This document shows positions 8,779 to 18,319 of a stretch of DNA of 64,000 nucleotides, piece after piece. The position numbers and the translations under genes are program-made. A model generated the notes under the pieces. That model was given only the letters and a program-made list of their open reading frames with translations. It was not told the origin of the DNA and made no database searches. Each line of letters begins with the position of its first letter. Position 1 is the stretch's first letter. This DNA comes from Cupriavidus basilensis (lineage in GTDB: Bacteria > Pseudomonadota > Gammaproteobacteria > Burkholderiales > Burkholderiaceae), in the NCBI RefSeq assembly GCF_008801925.2, contig NZ_CP062803.1, positions 2,914,001 through 2,978,000 of the forward strand, given 5' to 3'.

Positions 8779-9722
8779 CCCGACCATTCGACCTGATGCG
8801 CCGCCTGCGCGCTGGCGTGGCTTCGTTGCTGCTGCTCAGCGCCACGGGCAGCTACGCCCTCAATACAGCGACCATCATCGGCTCGGTGGCATCGCCCGAT
8901 TGCCTCGAATACCGCGTCGTCGGCATCTGCTACTGGCTCTACTGCACATGGACGGGCTGCACCGTGCGCACGTCGATCAAGGTGCGCCACTACATCCCCG
9001 ATGCAGTGGTGTCGTCGTACTCGAATACCGGAGAAAACCCCTGGGTCGAAGTCCAGGCAATGAGCACGCCCAACCCGTCCGCCCAAGCTGGCGGCGACGG
9101 AACGACGAACGAGGATCACGAAAACAGCCTCGCCAAATTCAAGAACGCGGATGTCATCGGTCACCCCGGCGCAGAGGTGTTCAACCAGTTCGTCTCTTCG
9201 TCAGGCTACTTCTGTGAGGGCGCGGGCACGGCGTTTATGCCGTACTTGCTCAGCACCCTGGATACGCTGGCCTGGCGCTACAACGTGCCCGAGATGGCCT
9301 ACCCGGAAGCGCTGATTCCGGGCCGGCGCGAAGTCGGTGCCCGTACCACGATGAATCTCTGGGGCAACGTGTATCCCCGTGGCGGCTTCCTGCACCAGAC
9401 CGACGACTTCAAGGCCGGCGCAGTGGTGGCCCAGCGTGCGGGCGATGTGGTCACGCGCCGCGGGCAGATCCACGTCTATCAGCCGTTGCTTGCCAACTCC
9501 CGTGACGGCTACTGGCCGGCCGGCGCGCTGATGGAGGGCGATGCCTCGACCGGCAAGTGGCAAGAACTCACGCCCGTCCTGTCCTCGTCCTGCACGGTCT
9601 TCCCGCGCAGCGGCTTCCTTACCCAGGCCCAGCAAGGCGACTACGCATGGGCGCTGTGGCGGCCGTATGCCTGCTGCGAGCGCCGGGGCCAGGTGTTCCT
9701 GGGCAGCGTCGATTTCCTCTGA
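8775..9722 (+). CDS. ICE conjugal transfer protein, TIGR03756 family (TraU-like)
   Basis: The product is 315 residues and exported, with signal peptide residues ~1-31. It is cysteine rich (CLEY, CYWLYCTW, CCERRG) and resembles TraU-type periplasmic proteins that need disulfide formation. The GTG at 8775 is chosen because it overlaps the upstream stop (GTGA) and places the signal peptide at the N-terminus; the upstream in-frame ATG at 8655 would put 40 non-signal residues first. The cysteines give the DsbA-like protein encoded upstream a likely substrate, which is an inference. Confidence 0.85.
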   Translation: MTRPFDLMRRLRAGVASLLLLSATGSYALNTATIIGSVASPDCLEYRVVGICYWLYCTWTGCTVRTSIKVRHYIPDAVVSSYSNTGENPWVEVQAMSTPNPSAQAGGDGTTNEDHENSLAKFKNADVIGHPGAEVFNQFVSSSGYFCEGAGTAFMPYLLSTLDTLAWRYNVPEMAYPEALIPGRREVGARTTMNLWGNVYPRGGFLHQTDDFKAGAVVAQRAGDVVTRRGQIHVYQPLLANSRDGYWPAGALMEGDASTGKWQELTPVLSSSCTVFPRSGFLTQAQQGDYAWALWRPYACCERRGQVFLGSVDFL

Positions 9723-9731
9723 GGGGGTGCC

Positions 9732-11129
9732 ATGAAGTTCCGTCCTGCATTCAATCCGTTCTCCCGCCGGGTACGTCGCACGGAGATCGTCCTGGCACTG
9801 GCCGGCGCGCTCGCGCTGGGCAGCGGCGTGGCCTGGGGTCAACTGGGATACCAGACCAGCGGCAGCGTCATCGGCGATGACGTCATGTACTCGATCGGTG
9901 GCGGCAACGCCGTGTCGATGGGACGTGCAGCCGGCATGCGCTCCATCGGTGTCGGCGTGGGTTGGAACAGCAACTTGATCTGCGGCGACATGAGCATCCA
10001 GACCACGTTGAAGAACCAACTTAACGGCATTACCAACGGCTTCCAGCAAATCATGTCGTCGGTGATCCAGAGTGCCACCAGTGCGGTGGCATCGTTGCCC
10101 GCACTGATCATCCAGCGGGCCGATCCCGGTCTGTACAACCTGCTCACCAATGGCGTGCTGCAGGCGCGGCTGGATTTCGACCGCAGCAAGCTGACGTGCC
10201 GTGCCATGGCCGAGAAGATGGCCGAAACGGCGGGCGGCCAACTCGGCTGGAGCCAGATGGCCGAAGGGCTGGCGCTGCGCGATGCCGTGTCGAGCACGGA
10301 TGCGGTCTCGGCCATCGAGCAGGCCGAGACGCGCCGCGGCAATGACGGCGTGCCGTGGGTCGGGGGCAGCAACGCGGGCGGCTCCGGCCAGCCCGCGATC
10401 AAGGTCGTCGGCGATGTCACCCGCGCTGGCTACAACCTGGTCAACGGCCGCGGCGTGACCGACACCTCGTCCATTGCGCCGGCCAGTTGCAGCAGTCTCT
10501 CGTGCCAGACCTGGACCTCGCCGCAGGCTGCCGTCGAGTGGGCCACGCGCGTGCTCGGCGAGAAGGAGCAGCGCACGTGCGATGCCTGCACCAAGACCGA
10601 GACGACGCCGGGCGTCGGGCTCACGCCGCTGATCCAGGAGGAGTACGACGCCAAGCTGCAGGCGCTCCAGGACCTGGTAACCAAGGCCAAGAACACGACG
10701 CCGGAGAACCTGCGCGAAGCTGGCAGTGCGTCGCTGCCGATCACGCGCGGCGTGATCGAGGCGCTGCGCGACGAGCCCGACCAGCACCTGCTGTCGCAGC
10801 GCCTCGCGTCCGAGGTCGCGCTGGCATCCGTGCTGGAGAAAGCGCTGCTGCTGCAGCGCACGCTGCTCACGGGCAAGAAGGAGCCCAACGTCGCGGCGAA
10901 CGAACTTGCCGTGGAGGCGGTGAACCACGAGAGCGACACGCTCGACCGTGAGATTCGCAACCTCAAGACCGAACTGGAGCTGCGGCGCGAACTGGCGAAC
11001 AACTCGCCCATGGCGATCATCCAGCGCCACGGCGCGCGCGCGGCCGGTTCGCGCGGCATCTACGAGGGCGATCCTGTGCCGGACCGTCTCGACCAGCTCC
11101 AGAAGGGCAATCCGGGGAGTCGGCCATGA
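9732..11129 (+). CDS. ICE conjugal transfer protein, TIGR03755 family (TraH-like position)
   Basis: This 465-residue exported protein has a signal peptide ending around GVAWGQ (residue ~36). The central region has paired cysteines (LTCRAMAEKM, SCSSLSCQTW, TCDACTKTE). A predicted coiled-coil tail covers residues ~390-440. It lies directly after the TIGR03756 gene with GGGGGT as ribosome binding site, and its stop overlaps the next ATG. Family members occupy the TraH/TraU pilus-assembly block. A role in pilus assembly is inferred from order. Confidence 0.85.
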   Translation: MKFRPAFNPFSRRVRRTEIVLALAGALALGSGVAWGQLGYQTSGSVIGDDVMYSIGGGNAVSMGRAAGMRSIGVGVGWNSNLICGDMSIQTTLKNQLNGITNGFQQIMSSVIQSATSAVASLPALIIQRADPGLYNLLTNGVLQARLDFDRSKLTCRAMAEKMAETAGGQLGWSQMAEGLALRDAVSSTDAVSAIEQAETRRGNDGVPWVGGSNAGGSGQPAIKVVGDVTRAGYNLVNGRGVTDTSSIAPASCSSLSCQTWTSPQAAVEWATRVLGEKEQRTCDACTKTETTPGVGLTPLIQEEYDAKLQALQDLVTKAKNTTPENLREAGSASLPITRGVIEALRDEPDQHLLSQRLASEVALASVLEKALLLQRTLLTGKKEPNVAANELAVEAVNHESDTLDREIRNLKTELELRRELANNSPMAIIQRHGARAAGSRGIYEGDPVPDRLDQLQKGNPGSRP

Positions 11130-11497
11130 GCCCGGCGCGCATGGCCTGGCGGCCGCTGCGCTGGTTGTTCAGCCGGCGCGCGGCGAAGACGCTGCTGTGG
11201 CTGGTGCTTATCGTTGCCGCCGCAGTGGGGGCGAACGTCGCGGGCATCAACCTGGTCGGCAGCGTTGCAGGCTGGGAACGGTGGCTGGCGGCCTCCGCAG
11301 GGTATTTCTTCATCTGGCGGCTGTGCGTGTACGCGGCAACGGCCTATGGATGGTTCTGGATGCGCCGCCGGGTGCTGGCCCGCGAAGACCAAAGCGGGAC
11401 AGATGGGCAGGCGCGGCGCCGGCTGATCCGTACCGAGGTCGCCGGCGTCGTCGCCATCGTCGCGCTGGAAGCCAGCCTGTTGATGCAGGCCGCTTGA
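11126..11497 (+). CDS. Small ICE membrane protein between the TIGR03755 and TraG-N genes
   Basis: The 123-residue protein has three hydrophobic segments (about residues 20-43, 52-72 and 102-120) and a basic N-terminus. It probably sits in the inner membrane. The start overlaps the stop of the TIGR03755 gene. A small gene at this place is regular in ICEs of this family, but I recognise no domain. No function can be assigned beyond conjugation-associated. Confidence 0.7.
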   Translation: MSPARMAWRPLRWLFSRRAAKTLLWLVLIVAAAVGANVAGINLVGSVAGWERWLAASAGYFFIWRLCVYAATAYGWFWMRRRVLAREDQSGTDGQARRRLIRTEVAGVVAIVALEASLLMQAA

Positions 11498-11512
11498 GGG
11501 GAGATCGGGGCC

Positions 11513-13033
11513 ATGACGCTCTTCACGACCGACTATCTGGAGTACTACCTCACCCTCGTGTCCTGGATCGTCAACAACGGTATCTGGGCCGTGCTGGTGT
11601 CCAGCGGGGTGTTCGCGCTGCCTTTCGTCGCCATCGTCGTGCAGGAGTGGCTGAAGGCCCGCGCGGAAGGCGCTGACGAGGGCAACAAAGGCGTTCTGAG
11701 TGCCGCCCGTATCGAGAACCGGGTGTTCGTCGCGATCGTGGTGGTGATGTTCGCGGGCATTCCGTTCATCGACGTGGACCTCAGCACCATCCAGTACGAC
11801 AGCTCGCGCTCGGCGCAGTGCCAGGTCAGCGTGCCGCAGCCCACGGAAACCGGCTGGTCGCAGTCCTTCAGCACCATCAACAACCAGTCGGCGAAGGTGC
11901 CGGTCTGGTGGGCTTTCATGCACGCGCTCTCGCGCGCCGTCACGAGCGCCTCGGTAGCGGCGATCCCGTGCGGTACGGACCTGCGGCAGATGAGGATGGA
12001 GATCGACGCGACCCGCATTGACGACCCGGTACTGGCTCAGGAGGTCGCGGACTTCTCGCGGGATTGCTATGGGCCTGCGCGGGCCAAATTGTTCATGCAG
12101 CGCCCGGATCTCGATGAGCAGCAGATGCACGACGTAACCTGGATCGGCTCGCGCTTTTTCACGGACACGGGTGGCTACTACGACAGCTACCGCTCCAGCA
12201 CGGCGCGCGAGGCATGGCCCTATGACGACACCCGCGATGCAGGCCTCGCGCAGGTTGCCAATGGTGGCGGCTACCCGACCTGCAGGCAGTGGTGGTCAGA
12301 CGGCAGCAACGGCCTGCGCGCGCGGCTGCTGGGGCAAGTGGACCCGACCCTGCTGAATCGCCTGGCGGGCTGGGCCGGGTTCCTCAGCCGGGCCGAGGTG
12401 GACGATTCGGTGATCCGCGCCATCGCGTCACCGCGGCAGCAGAAACTGAACCAGGGCAGCGTCTATACGGACTACGGCGGCCAGATCGACAAGACCCTGC
12501 CGAACATCGTGACGCGCGCCACGGGCGACGTGGGGATGGCAGTCGGCGCGATTGCCGCGTTTCCTGCCATGGATGTCGTGCGCCAATCCCTGCCCATGAT
12601 CCTCGCCTTACTGAAGATGGCGCTGGTCATCTGCATCCCGCTCGTGCTGGTTGTGGGCACCTACGACCTGAAGACGGTCGTCACCGTCAGCGTCGTGCAG
12701 TTCGCGCTGTTCTTCACGGACTTCTGGTTCCAGCTCGCACGCTGGATCGATTCAACGATTCTGGACGCGCTTTATGGCTGGGGCTTTGGCTGGAACCGGC
12801 CGCACACCAACTTTGACCCGCTGGTAGGGTTGAACAACGCCTTCGGCGACATGCTCCTGATGTTCGTCATGGGCACGATGTTCCTGGTTCTGCCGGGATT
12901 CTGGCTGGCGAGCCTTACCTGGGTTGGGATTCGGGCCGGGCACGTCATCCAGGGACTTTCCGATGGCAGCAAGAGCGCCGGCCAAGCTGGCGGCAAGGGT
13001 GCCGGGGCGCTCACCGGAGGAAAACTGAAATAG
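11513..13033 (+). CDS. TraG N-terminal-domain conjugal transfer protein
   Basis: This 506-residue inner-membrane protein has an N-terminal double hydrophobic region (residues ~10-45), a large periplasmic section with Cys residues, and a C-terminal cluster of helices (about 345-470). It matches the TraG-N family involved in pilus assembly and mating-pair stabilisation. The C-terminus is Gly/Lys rich (GQAGGKGAGALTGGK). GGGGAGA precedes the ATG. It is the last plus-strand gene of the mating block and converges with the DUF3742 gene. Confidence 0.85.
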   Translation: MTLFTTDYLEYYLTLVSWIVNNGIWAVLVSSGVFALPFVAIVVQEWLKARAEGADEGNKGVLSAARIENRVFVAIVVVMFAGIPFIDVDLSTIQYDSSRSAQCQVSVPQPTETGWSQSFSTINNQSAKVPVWWAFMHALSRAVTSASVAAIPCGTDLRQMRMEIDATRIDDPVLAQEVADFSRDCYGPARAKLFMQRPDLDEQQMHDVTWIGSRFFTDTGGYYDSYRSSTAREAWPYDDTRDAGLAQVANGGGYPTCRQWWSDGSNGLRARLLGQVDPTLLNRLAGWAGFLSRAEVDDSVIRAIASPRQQKLNQGSVYTDYGGQIDKTLPNIVTRATGDVGMAVGAIAAFPAMDVVRQSLPMILALLKMALVICIPLVLVVGTYDLKTVVTVSVVQFALFFTDFWFQLARWIDSTILDALYGWGFGWNRPHTNFDPLVGLNNAFGDMLLMFVMGTMFLVLPGFWLASLTWVGIRAGHVIQGLSDGSKSAGQAGGKGAGALTGGKLK

Positions 13034-13044
13034 CGCGAGGCCGG

Positions 13045-13410
13045 TCAGTCGTCGGTGTACAACTCGTGCGACGTGTCGTTGTACAGGTTGGGATCGTAGC
13101 CCGGCGTCTTGCGCAGCTCGGTGAGGTCGGTGAAAGGCCACTCGTCCTCATCCGAAGTATTTGCAGCAGCAGCCCATCCCGCCGCCGCAACGCCCAGCAT
13201 CACGAGTGCAAACCAAAACGCAACGTAGAGCAGCACCCCCAGTACAGCCAGCTTGGCTACCCACACGAGCGCGGTAGCGCCAGCTCGCGGCATGCCCTTG
13301 GACACCAACCAGTTCGACGCCCGCCGTTCGCGTCGCGCATAGGCACGCCATCCGCGGCCAAAGGCGCGGCCGAGGCGTTCTGCGGTGCTGGTGCGGGTCG
13401 TCGTGTTCAT
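13045..13410 (-). CDS. DUF3742 family protein
   Basis: The 121-residue protein has one or two strong membrane segments (residues ~48-82) after a basic Arg-rich N-terminus. Proteins of this family are regularly encoded beside traG in ICEs of this type. The start at 13410 follows AGGAGA; the longer frame to 13455 has no ribosome site. The gene converges on traG with 11 bases between stops. Function unknown. Confidence 0.75.
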   Translation of the reverse strand: MNTTTRTSTAERLGRAFGRGWRAYARRERRASNWLVSKGMPRAGATALVWVAKLAVLGVLLYVAFWFALVMLGVAAAGWAAAANTSDEDEWPFTDLTELRKTPGYDPNLYNDTSHELYTDD

Positions 13411-13494
13411 GGTCGTCTCCTGCTGTTGAGGAATGCCTATTCCAGTTTGCTCCACTTCATTCGGTTTGCGGCTTCAATGTGTTTTCTTGCTGCT

Positions 13495-14127
13495 TCAGGA
13501 CGCTTCGTCATCCGGCCCCACCGGGCCGGGGTCGGGTTCAACGCCGATGCGGTAGGTAACAACGAAACGCGGCCAGTCCACATGGTCCACCAGGTCGATG
13601 TCCTCGATGACGCCAACCTTCGCTCCCGCACGCTCGAACAGGGCGATGCTCTTGGCGGGATAGTTGTTGCGCGACGGATAGAGCACCCCGTCGAACAGCG
13701 CCTGGCCATCATCTCCGAGCATCGCATGCACCTGGGCGGACACCCGCTGCGTGTGCGTGTAGTCGCGGCTGGCCAACTGCTCCAGGTTCAGGCCGAAGTA
13801 GCCCGCCATGACGCCCTGCGCCGTGAGATCGGCCAGAAACACGTCGTCCATCACGCCTACTGCGCGCACCATCCGGGCTTGGACTTCTTTCAGCGCGATC
13901 GAGCGTTGCGTGTCCGCAAGCCACTGGTGCTTGTGAAACACCGACTCCATCAGCGCCGTGGGCAGGTCGCGCCCCAGGTAGAGCACGCCGTAGGCCCCCG
14001 CTGGGTCATCGTAGCGATTCGTGCTGCTGCGGCCATAGTACAGCGGGCTGCCCCGATAGACGACGCGGCTCACATGCTGGAGCAGTTCACCGGCATCGAT
14101 CAGGAACGAAGGCAGCTCGTGGCTCAT
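13495..14127 (-). CDS. RES-domain toxin (NAD+-degrading type)
   Basis: The 210-residue protein has the RES-domain pattern: an early Arg (VVYRGSP), then RYDDPAGAYGVLYLG and ALMESVFHK, supplying the R-Y-E residues seen in RES proteins. Characterised RES toxins deplete cellular NAD+ by phosphorolysis or hydrolysis and arrest growth. It starts 12 bases after the antitoxin stop in one operon. It is likely an addiction module for ICE maintenance. Biochemical activity is inferred from the family. Confidence 0.85.
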   Translation of the reverse strand: MSHELPSFLIDAGELLQHVSRVVYRGSPLYYGRSSTNRYDDPAGAYGVLYLGRDLPTALMESVFHKHQWLADTQRSIALKEVQARMVRAVGVMDDVFLADLTAQGVMAGYFGLNLEQLASRDYTHTQRVSAQVHAMLGDDGQALFDGVLYPSRNNYPAKSIALFERAGAKVGVIEDIDLVDHVDWPRFVVTYRIGVEPDPGPVGPDDEAS

Positions 14128-14139
14128 GGCGGTCTCGCT

Positions 14140-14766
14140 TCAATGCACCTGGACGCCCAGCACGTTGAACACGGCCTCGGCCACGTCATCGATCGTGCCA
14201 TGCGTCACCGCATCCACGGGCGAGCGACCACCCAGGCCTTCGAGGGGTTCGGACAGCGCGCGGTAGATCGTCCAGTGGTCGATGCCCTCGACCTCCTGGA
14301 GCACGGTTTGGGTCAACTGCTGCTTCACCGGGTCGAGCTGCCAGTCGGGCAGCTTCTGGCCGCGCGGCCCCACGTTCAGCGCCAGCAGCCGACGGGCGAG
14401 GATGTCCTTGTAGATTTGCTGGCGCGACTTGTCCGCCAGCTTGGCGAACTCGGCAGGCGGCAGGTTGTCCGGCTGGTTGAAGGCTTCCAGCAGCAAGGCG
14501 CGGCCTCGCTGGACATCGGTTTCAGCCGGTGTCCAGCGCGTGTCGGAGCGCAACGCGGCCGCCTTGCGCTGCAAGGCCTGCGCCACCGTTTCACCTTCCA
14601 GGTTGGCGGGCAGCGTCACCGCCTCCACGCGCTCGTGGATGAACGCCTGCAACTCAGCCGCGAACGCCGGTGCATCCCGGATTTCGACGGTATCGGCGAA
14701 GCGTCGCACATCCTCCACCGTGACTCGCGGCAGCCGGTCGGCAATGAATTCGATCGCAGTGGGCAT
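14140..14766 (-). CDS. Antitoxin of the RES module (Xre/MbcA/ParS-like)
   Basis: The 208-residue protein is first gene of the toxin operon. Residues ~105-140 contain a helix-turn-helix-like stretch (FAKLADKSRQQIYKDILARRLL, then NVGPRGQKLPDWQL). The C-terminal ~70 residues correspond to the toxin-binding part of this antitoxin class. It is unusually long for the class, with a ~85-residue N-terminal region of unknown use. Residues 87-204 align closely with the C-terminal domain of the ICE integrase (see findings). It should neutralise the RES toxin and repress its own promoter at 14800-14828. Confidence 0.8.
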   Translation of the reverse strand: MPTAIEFIADRLPRVTVEDVRRFADTVEIRDAPAFAAELQAFIHERVEAVTLPANLEGETVAQALQRKAAALRSDTRWTPAETDVQRGRALLLEAFNQPDNLPPAEFAKLADKSRQQIYKDILARRLLALNVGPRGQKLPDWQLDPVKQQLTQTVLQEVEGIDHWTIYRALSEPLEGLGGRSPVDAVTHGTIDDVAEAVFNVLGVQVH

Positions 14767-14799
14767 GGTCAGCTCCCAGGTAGGTTTGAGACAGGATTC

Positions 14800-14833
14800 A
14801 CTCTAGTCTCCTTTGTCGCATTTGTCAACTTAG
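14800..14833 (-). promoter_or_regulatory. Promoter of the RES antitoxin-toxin operon
   Basis: Read on the minus strand: TTGACA (14828-14823), a 17-base spacer and TAGAGT (14805-14800), close to the sigma70 consensus. The spacer contains two TTTGTC copies (plus strand, about 14812-14817 and 14821-14826) that may be half-operators. ACTTAG (14828-14833) overlaps the -35 box. Confidence 0.75.
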
Positions 14834-14851
14834 TCGCCCGGGTGGGAGCCT

Positions 14852-14901
14852 ACCTGGCGGTGTAGCGCCCCGGCAGCATAGGCCGGGGCCCAGCGCCAGG
14901 T
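14852..14901. repeat. Nested inverted repeats upstream of traI (regulatory or oriT candidate)
   Basis: Outer arms are ACCTGGCG (14852-14859) and CGCCAGGT (14894-14901). Inner arms are GCCCCGGC (14867-14874) and GCCGGGGC (14882-14889) with a 7-base loop. The structure lies in the 316-base non-coding gap between the divergent antitoxin and relaxase genes. Its role (oriT, operator or attenuator) is not decided by the sequence alone. Confidence 0.6.
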
Positions 14902-14977
14902 CGCCGTCTAATCCATTCGTGCGGGTTCCGCATTGACGCTGGAGCCGCAGCCCAGGCCCCGCTATACCGAAACGGTT

Positions 14978-15053
14978 AAAGGCCAAAGGGTCGAAACGGC
15001 AAGGGAATGGGGTGCAAGGGGAAAGGCCCTACCTTGAAAAGGCCAAAAGGCCT
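14978..15053. repeat. Four AAAGGCC direct repeats and a short hairpin before traI
   Basis: AAAGGCC occurs at 14978, 15022, 15038 and 15046; the last two form part of a small palindrome (AGGCC-AAAA-GGCCT, 15040-15053). This purine-rich stretch ends 30 bases before the relaxase start. Short iterated motifs beside a relaxase gene are common in oriT or relaxosome-binding regions, but no nick site can be named. Confidence 0.4.
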
Positions 15054-15082
15054 CCCGCCCGGCCCGCCATCAGGACACCGAC

Positions 15083-16954
15083 ATGCTCTCCCTGTTCCAG
15101 CGAAAACGGCCCCCGGTCGCTGCCGCGCCGTCGCCAGCACCCGCCACCGACCTCCCGAAAGGGTTGATGCGGCCGGAGTCGGCCGCATCGTTGCTCGCCA
15201 CCCCGCGCCGGCAGAAGCTGCTGGAACACATCTGGCAGCGCACCTCGCTTTCGCGCAAGCAGTTCGCCTCCCTGTACCGCGCGCCGCTGGAGCGCTACGC
15301 CGAGCTGGTCCAGGCCTTCCCGGCTTCCGAAGCGCATCACCATGCCTACCCGGGCGGCATGCTCGACCATGGCCTCGAAATCGTCGCCTACAGCCTAAAG
15401 CTGCGGCAGTCCCATCTGCTGCCCATCGGGGCCAGCCCCGAAGACCAGGCGGCGCAGGCCGAAGCCTGGACTGCGGCCGTCGCCTATGCCGCACTGCTCC
15501 ATGACATCGGCAAGGTGGCCGTCGATCTGCACGTCGAGCTGGCCGACGGCAGCACCTGGCACCCATGGCACGGCCCGCTGCGCCAACCGTACCGCTTCCG
15601 CTACCGCGACGACCGCGAGTACCGGCTTCATAGCGCCGCGACAGGCTTGCTGTACCAGCAATTGCTCAATCGCGATCTGCTGGACTGGCTCAGTGGCTAT
15701 CCATCCTTGTGGGCGCCGCTGCTCTACGTCTTGGCTGGGCAGTACGAGCACGCCGGGGTTCTGGGCGAGCTTGTCGTGCAGGCCGACCGCGCCTCCGTCG
15801 CCCAGGAGCTGGGCGGCGATCCCGCGCGCGCCATGGCCGCGCCCAAGCACTCGCTCCAACGCAAGCTGGTCAACGGGCTGCGCTACCTGCTCAAGGAAGA
15901 GCTGAAACTGAACCAGCCGGAGGCCTCCGATGGCTGGCTCACCGAGGACGCGCTGTGGCTGGTGAGCAAGACAGTCTCGGACAAGCTGCGCGCGCACCTG
16001 CTGTCCCAGGGGGTCGATGGCATCCCCGCGAACAACACGGCCGTGTTCAACGTGCTACAGGATCATGCCATGTTGCAGCCCACCGCCTCCGGCAAGGCCA
16101 TCTGGCGCGCAACTATTACCAGTGAGAGTGGCTGGTCCCATGCCTTCACGCTCCTGCGCCTGGCCCCGGCGCTGATCTGGGAGCCCTCGGAGCGACCCAG
16201 CCCATTTGCGGGAACCGTGACCGTGGACAACGCCGGCGAGGCCGAGGACGGGCCGCGCCCGTCCGCACCCGACGCTGCATTGCTACCTGGAGCAGCGGTG
16301 GCAACGGAGAAGGAGCCCGCAGCAAGCAGCCGTCCAGATCAGTCGGGCGGAAGTCACGCCATACCTCCCAGCACGCAGCGCAATCCGGCCGACCCACTGG
16401 AAAGCATGCTGGCGATGTTCGAGACAACGCCTGAGCCGGAGCAGTCCGTCGAAGCCCCGCCAGAGGGTGCCGACGATGCAGCGGTGCCGCTCGACCCTCC
16501 CGCATCGGCCCCAGGTCCTTCGGCGCCGACCGCCGCGCCTGCGCCGCACGATTTCGCCTCATTTACCGGGCGGCCATCGGGCGAGCATTTCATGGCCTGG
16601 CTGAAACAGGCCGTCCAGACCCGCAAGCTCATCATCAATGACGCCAAGGCCCTGGTACATACCGTGTCCGACACGGTTTACCTGATCAGCCCTGGTGTTT
16701 TCCAGCGCTACGCACAAGAGCATCCAACCATTGGGCCGCTTGCGAAGGACGCGGCCCTGCAGGACTGGCAGTGGGTGCAGAAGCGCTTTGAAAAACTCGG
16801 ACTCCACAGGAAACAGCCATCGGGTCTGAACATCAGGACGTGCGAGGTCATGGGACCGCGCAAAACGCGCCAGGTGCATGGCTATTTGCTCGAAGACCCA
16901 TCGCACATATTCGATGCCGTTCCACCGAACAATCCTTATCTGTCGCTCAAATAG
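15083..16954 (+). CDS. traI: MobH-family relaxase TraI
   Basis: The 623-residue protein carries the N-terminal TraI_2/HD-type relaxase domain: 'HHAYPGGMLDHGLEIV' and LLHDIGKVAVD (HD at about residues 140-141). These histidines and aspartates bind metal in MobH relaxases. A low-complexity linker (about 380-510) leads to a C-terminal TraI_2_C-like domain (FMAWLKQAVQTRKLIIN and following). It should nick the ICE at oriT and pilot the strand into the recipient. It is transcribed divergently from the toxin-antitoxin operon, with AGGA 9 bases before ATG 15083. Confidence 0.9.
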   Translation: MLSLFQRKRPPVAAAPSPAPATDLPKGLMRPESAASLLATPRRQKLLEHIWQRTSLSRKQFASLYRAPLERYAELVQAFPASEAHHHAYPGGMLDHGLEIVAYSLKLRQSHLLPIGASPEDQAAQAEAWTAAVAYAALLHDIGKVAVDLHVELADGSTWHPWHGPLRQPYRFRYRDDREYRLHSAATGLLYQQLLNRDLLDWLSGYPSLWAPLLYVLAGQYEHAGVLGELVVQADRASVAQELGGDPARAMAAPKHSLQRKLVNGLRYLLKEELKLNQPEASDGWLTEDALWLVSKTVSDKLRAHLLSQGVDGIPANNTAVFNVLQDHAMLQPTASGKAIWRATITSESGWSHAFTLLRLAPALIWEPSERPSPFAGTVTVDNAGEAEDGPRPSAPDAALLPGAAVATEKEPAASSRPDQSGGSHAIPPSTQRNPADPLESMLAMFETTPEPEQSVEAPPEGADDAAVPLDPPASAPGPSAPTAAPAPHDFASFTGRPSGEHFMAWLKQAVQTRKLIINDAKALVHTVSDTVYLISPGVFQRYAQEHPTIGPLAKDAALQDWQWVQKRFEKLGLHRKQPSGLNIRTCEVMGPRKTRQVHGYLLEDPSHIFDAVPPNNPYLSLK

Positions 16955-16972
16955 CCGACTAAGAGGGGAAGT

Positions 16973-16999
16973 GCCACACGTTCTGTTTGAACGGGTGGC
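16973..16999. terminator. Hairpin between convergent traI and kdsA
   Basis: GCCACACGTTC and GAACGGGTGGC form an 11-bp stem with one mismatch and a 5-base loop, lying between the two converging stops. There is no clear T-tract, so termination is plausible rather than certain. Confidence 0.5.
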
Positions 17000-17004
17000 A
17001 GGCT

Positions 17005-17943
<939 letters not shown>

Positions 17944-18051
17944 TCACGGTCTTGAGCTTTGCGTGCAGACGCGTCCACAACAGCGCTTACAGGGTCCGAC
18001 CGGGGTCCGCACCGGCGACTCCGCCCGTGACCACGGTCTTCCTTCAGCGGC

Positions 18052-18309
18052 TCACTGAAGACCGAGCGCCTTCATCAGCCTCGGCTTCTGGCTCGCGAAG
18101 GTGCCATAGAAGACCTCGTCGCCGACGATCGTGATCGGGGCCACGCGCACGCCGGTTCGTGACTTGGCCTCCGCGGAAATCTTCGGGTCGGTCAGGTCGC
18201 GCTCTTCAAACGCGATGCCCTGCTGGGACAACCACTCCTTTAGTGCCCGGCAGTCCGGGCAAGTTGGAGTGCTATAGATGAGGATGCGCGGGGTGTTGGC
18301 TTGGTTCAT
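18052..18309 (-). CDS. Glutaredoxin-like protein
   Basis: The 85-residue thioredoxin-fold protein has a CPDC redox motif (residues ~17-20), then the family's RVAPITIVGDEVFYG segment containing the cis-Pro. It is probably a cytoplasmic thiol-disulfide oxidoreductase that buffers metal or oxidative stress. It starts 10 bases after the DUF305 stop, so the two are likely co-transcribed from the MerR-type promoter at 19054-19084. The start at 18309 is used because the upstream extension overlaps the DUF305 gene. Confidence 0.85.
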   Translation of the reverse strand: MNQANTPRILIYSTPTCPDCRALKEWLSQQGIAFEERDLTDPKISAEAKSRTGVRVAPITIVGDEVFYGTFASQKPRLMKALGLQ

Positions 18310-18319
18310 GGTCGTGCCT

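Noticed and set aside
9201..11030. 609-residue minus-strand frame opposite TIGR03755/03756 genes
   Set aside because: Low-complexity His/Arg/Ala composition; the plus strand encodes recognisable exported proteins across the same region.
13066..14865. 599-residue plus-strand frame across DUF3742, RES toxin and antitoxin genes
   Set aside because: It spans three well-supported minus-strand genes and shows no motif.
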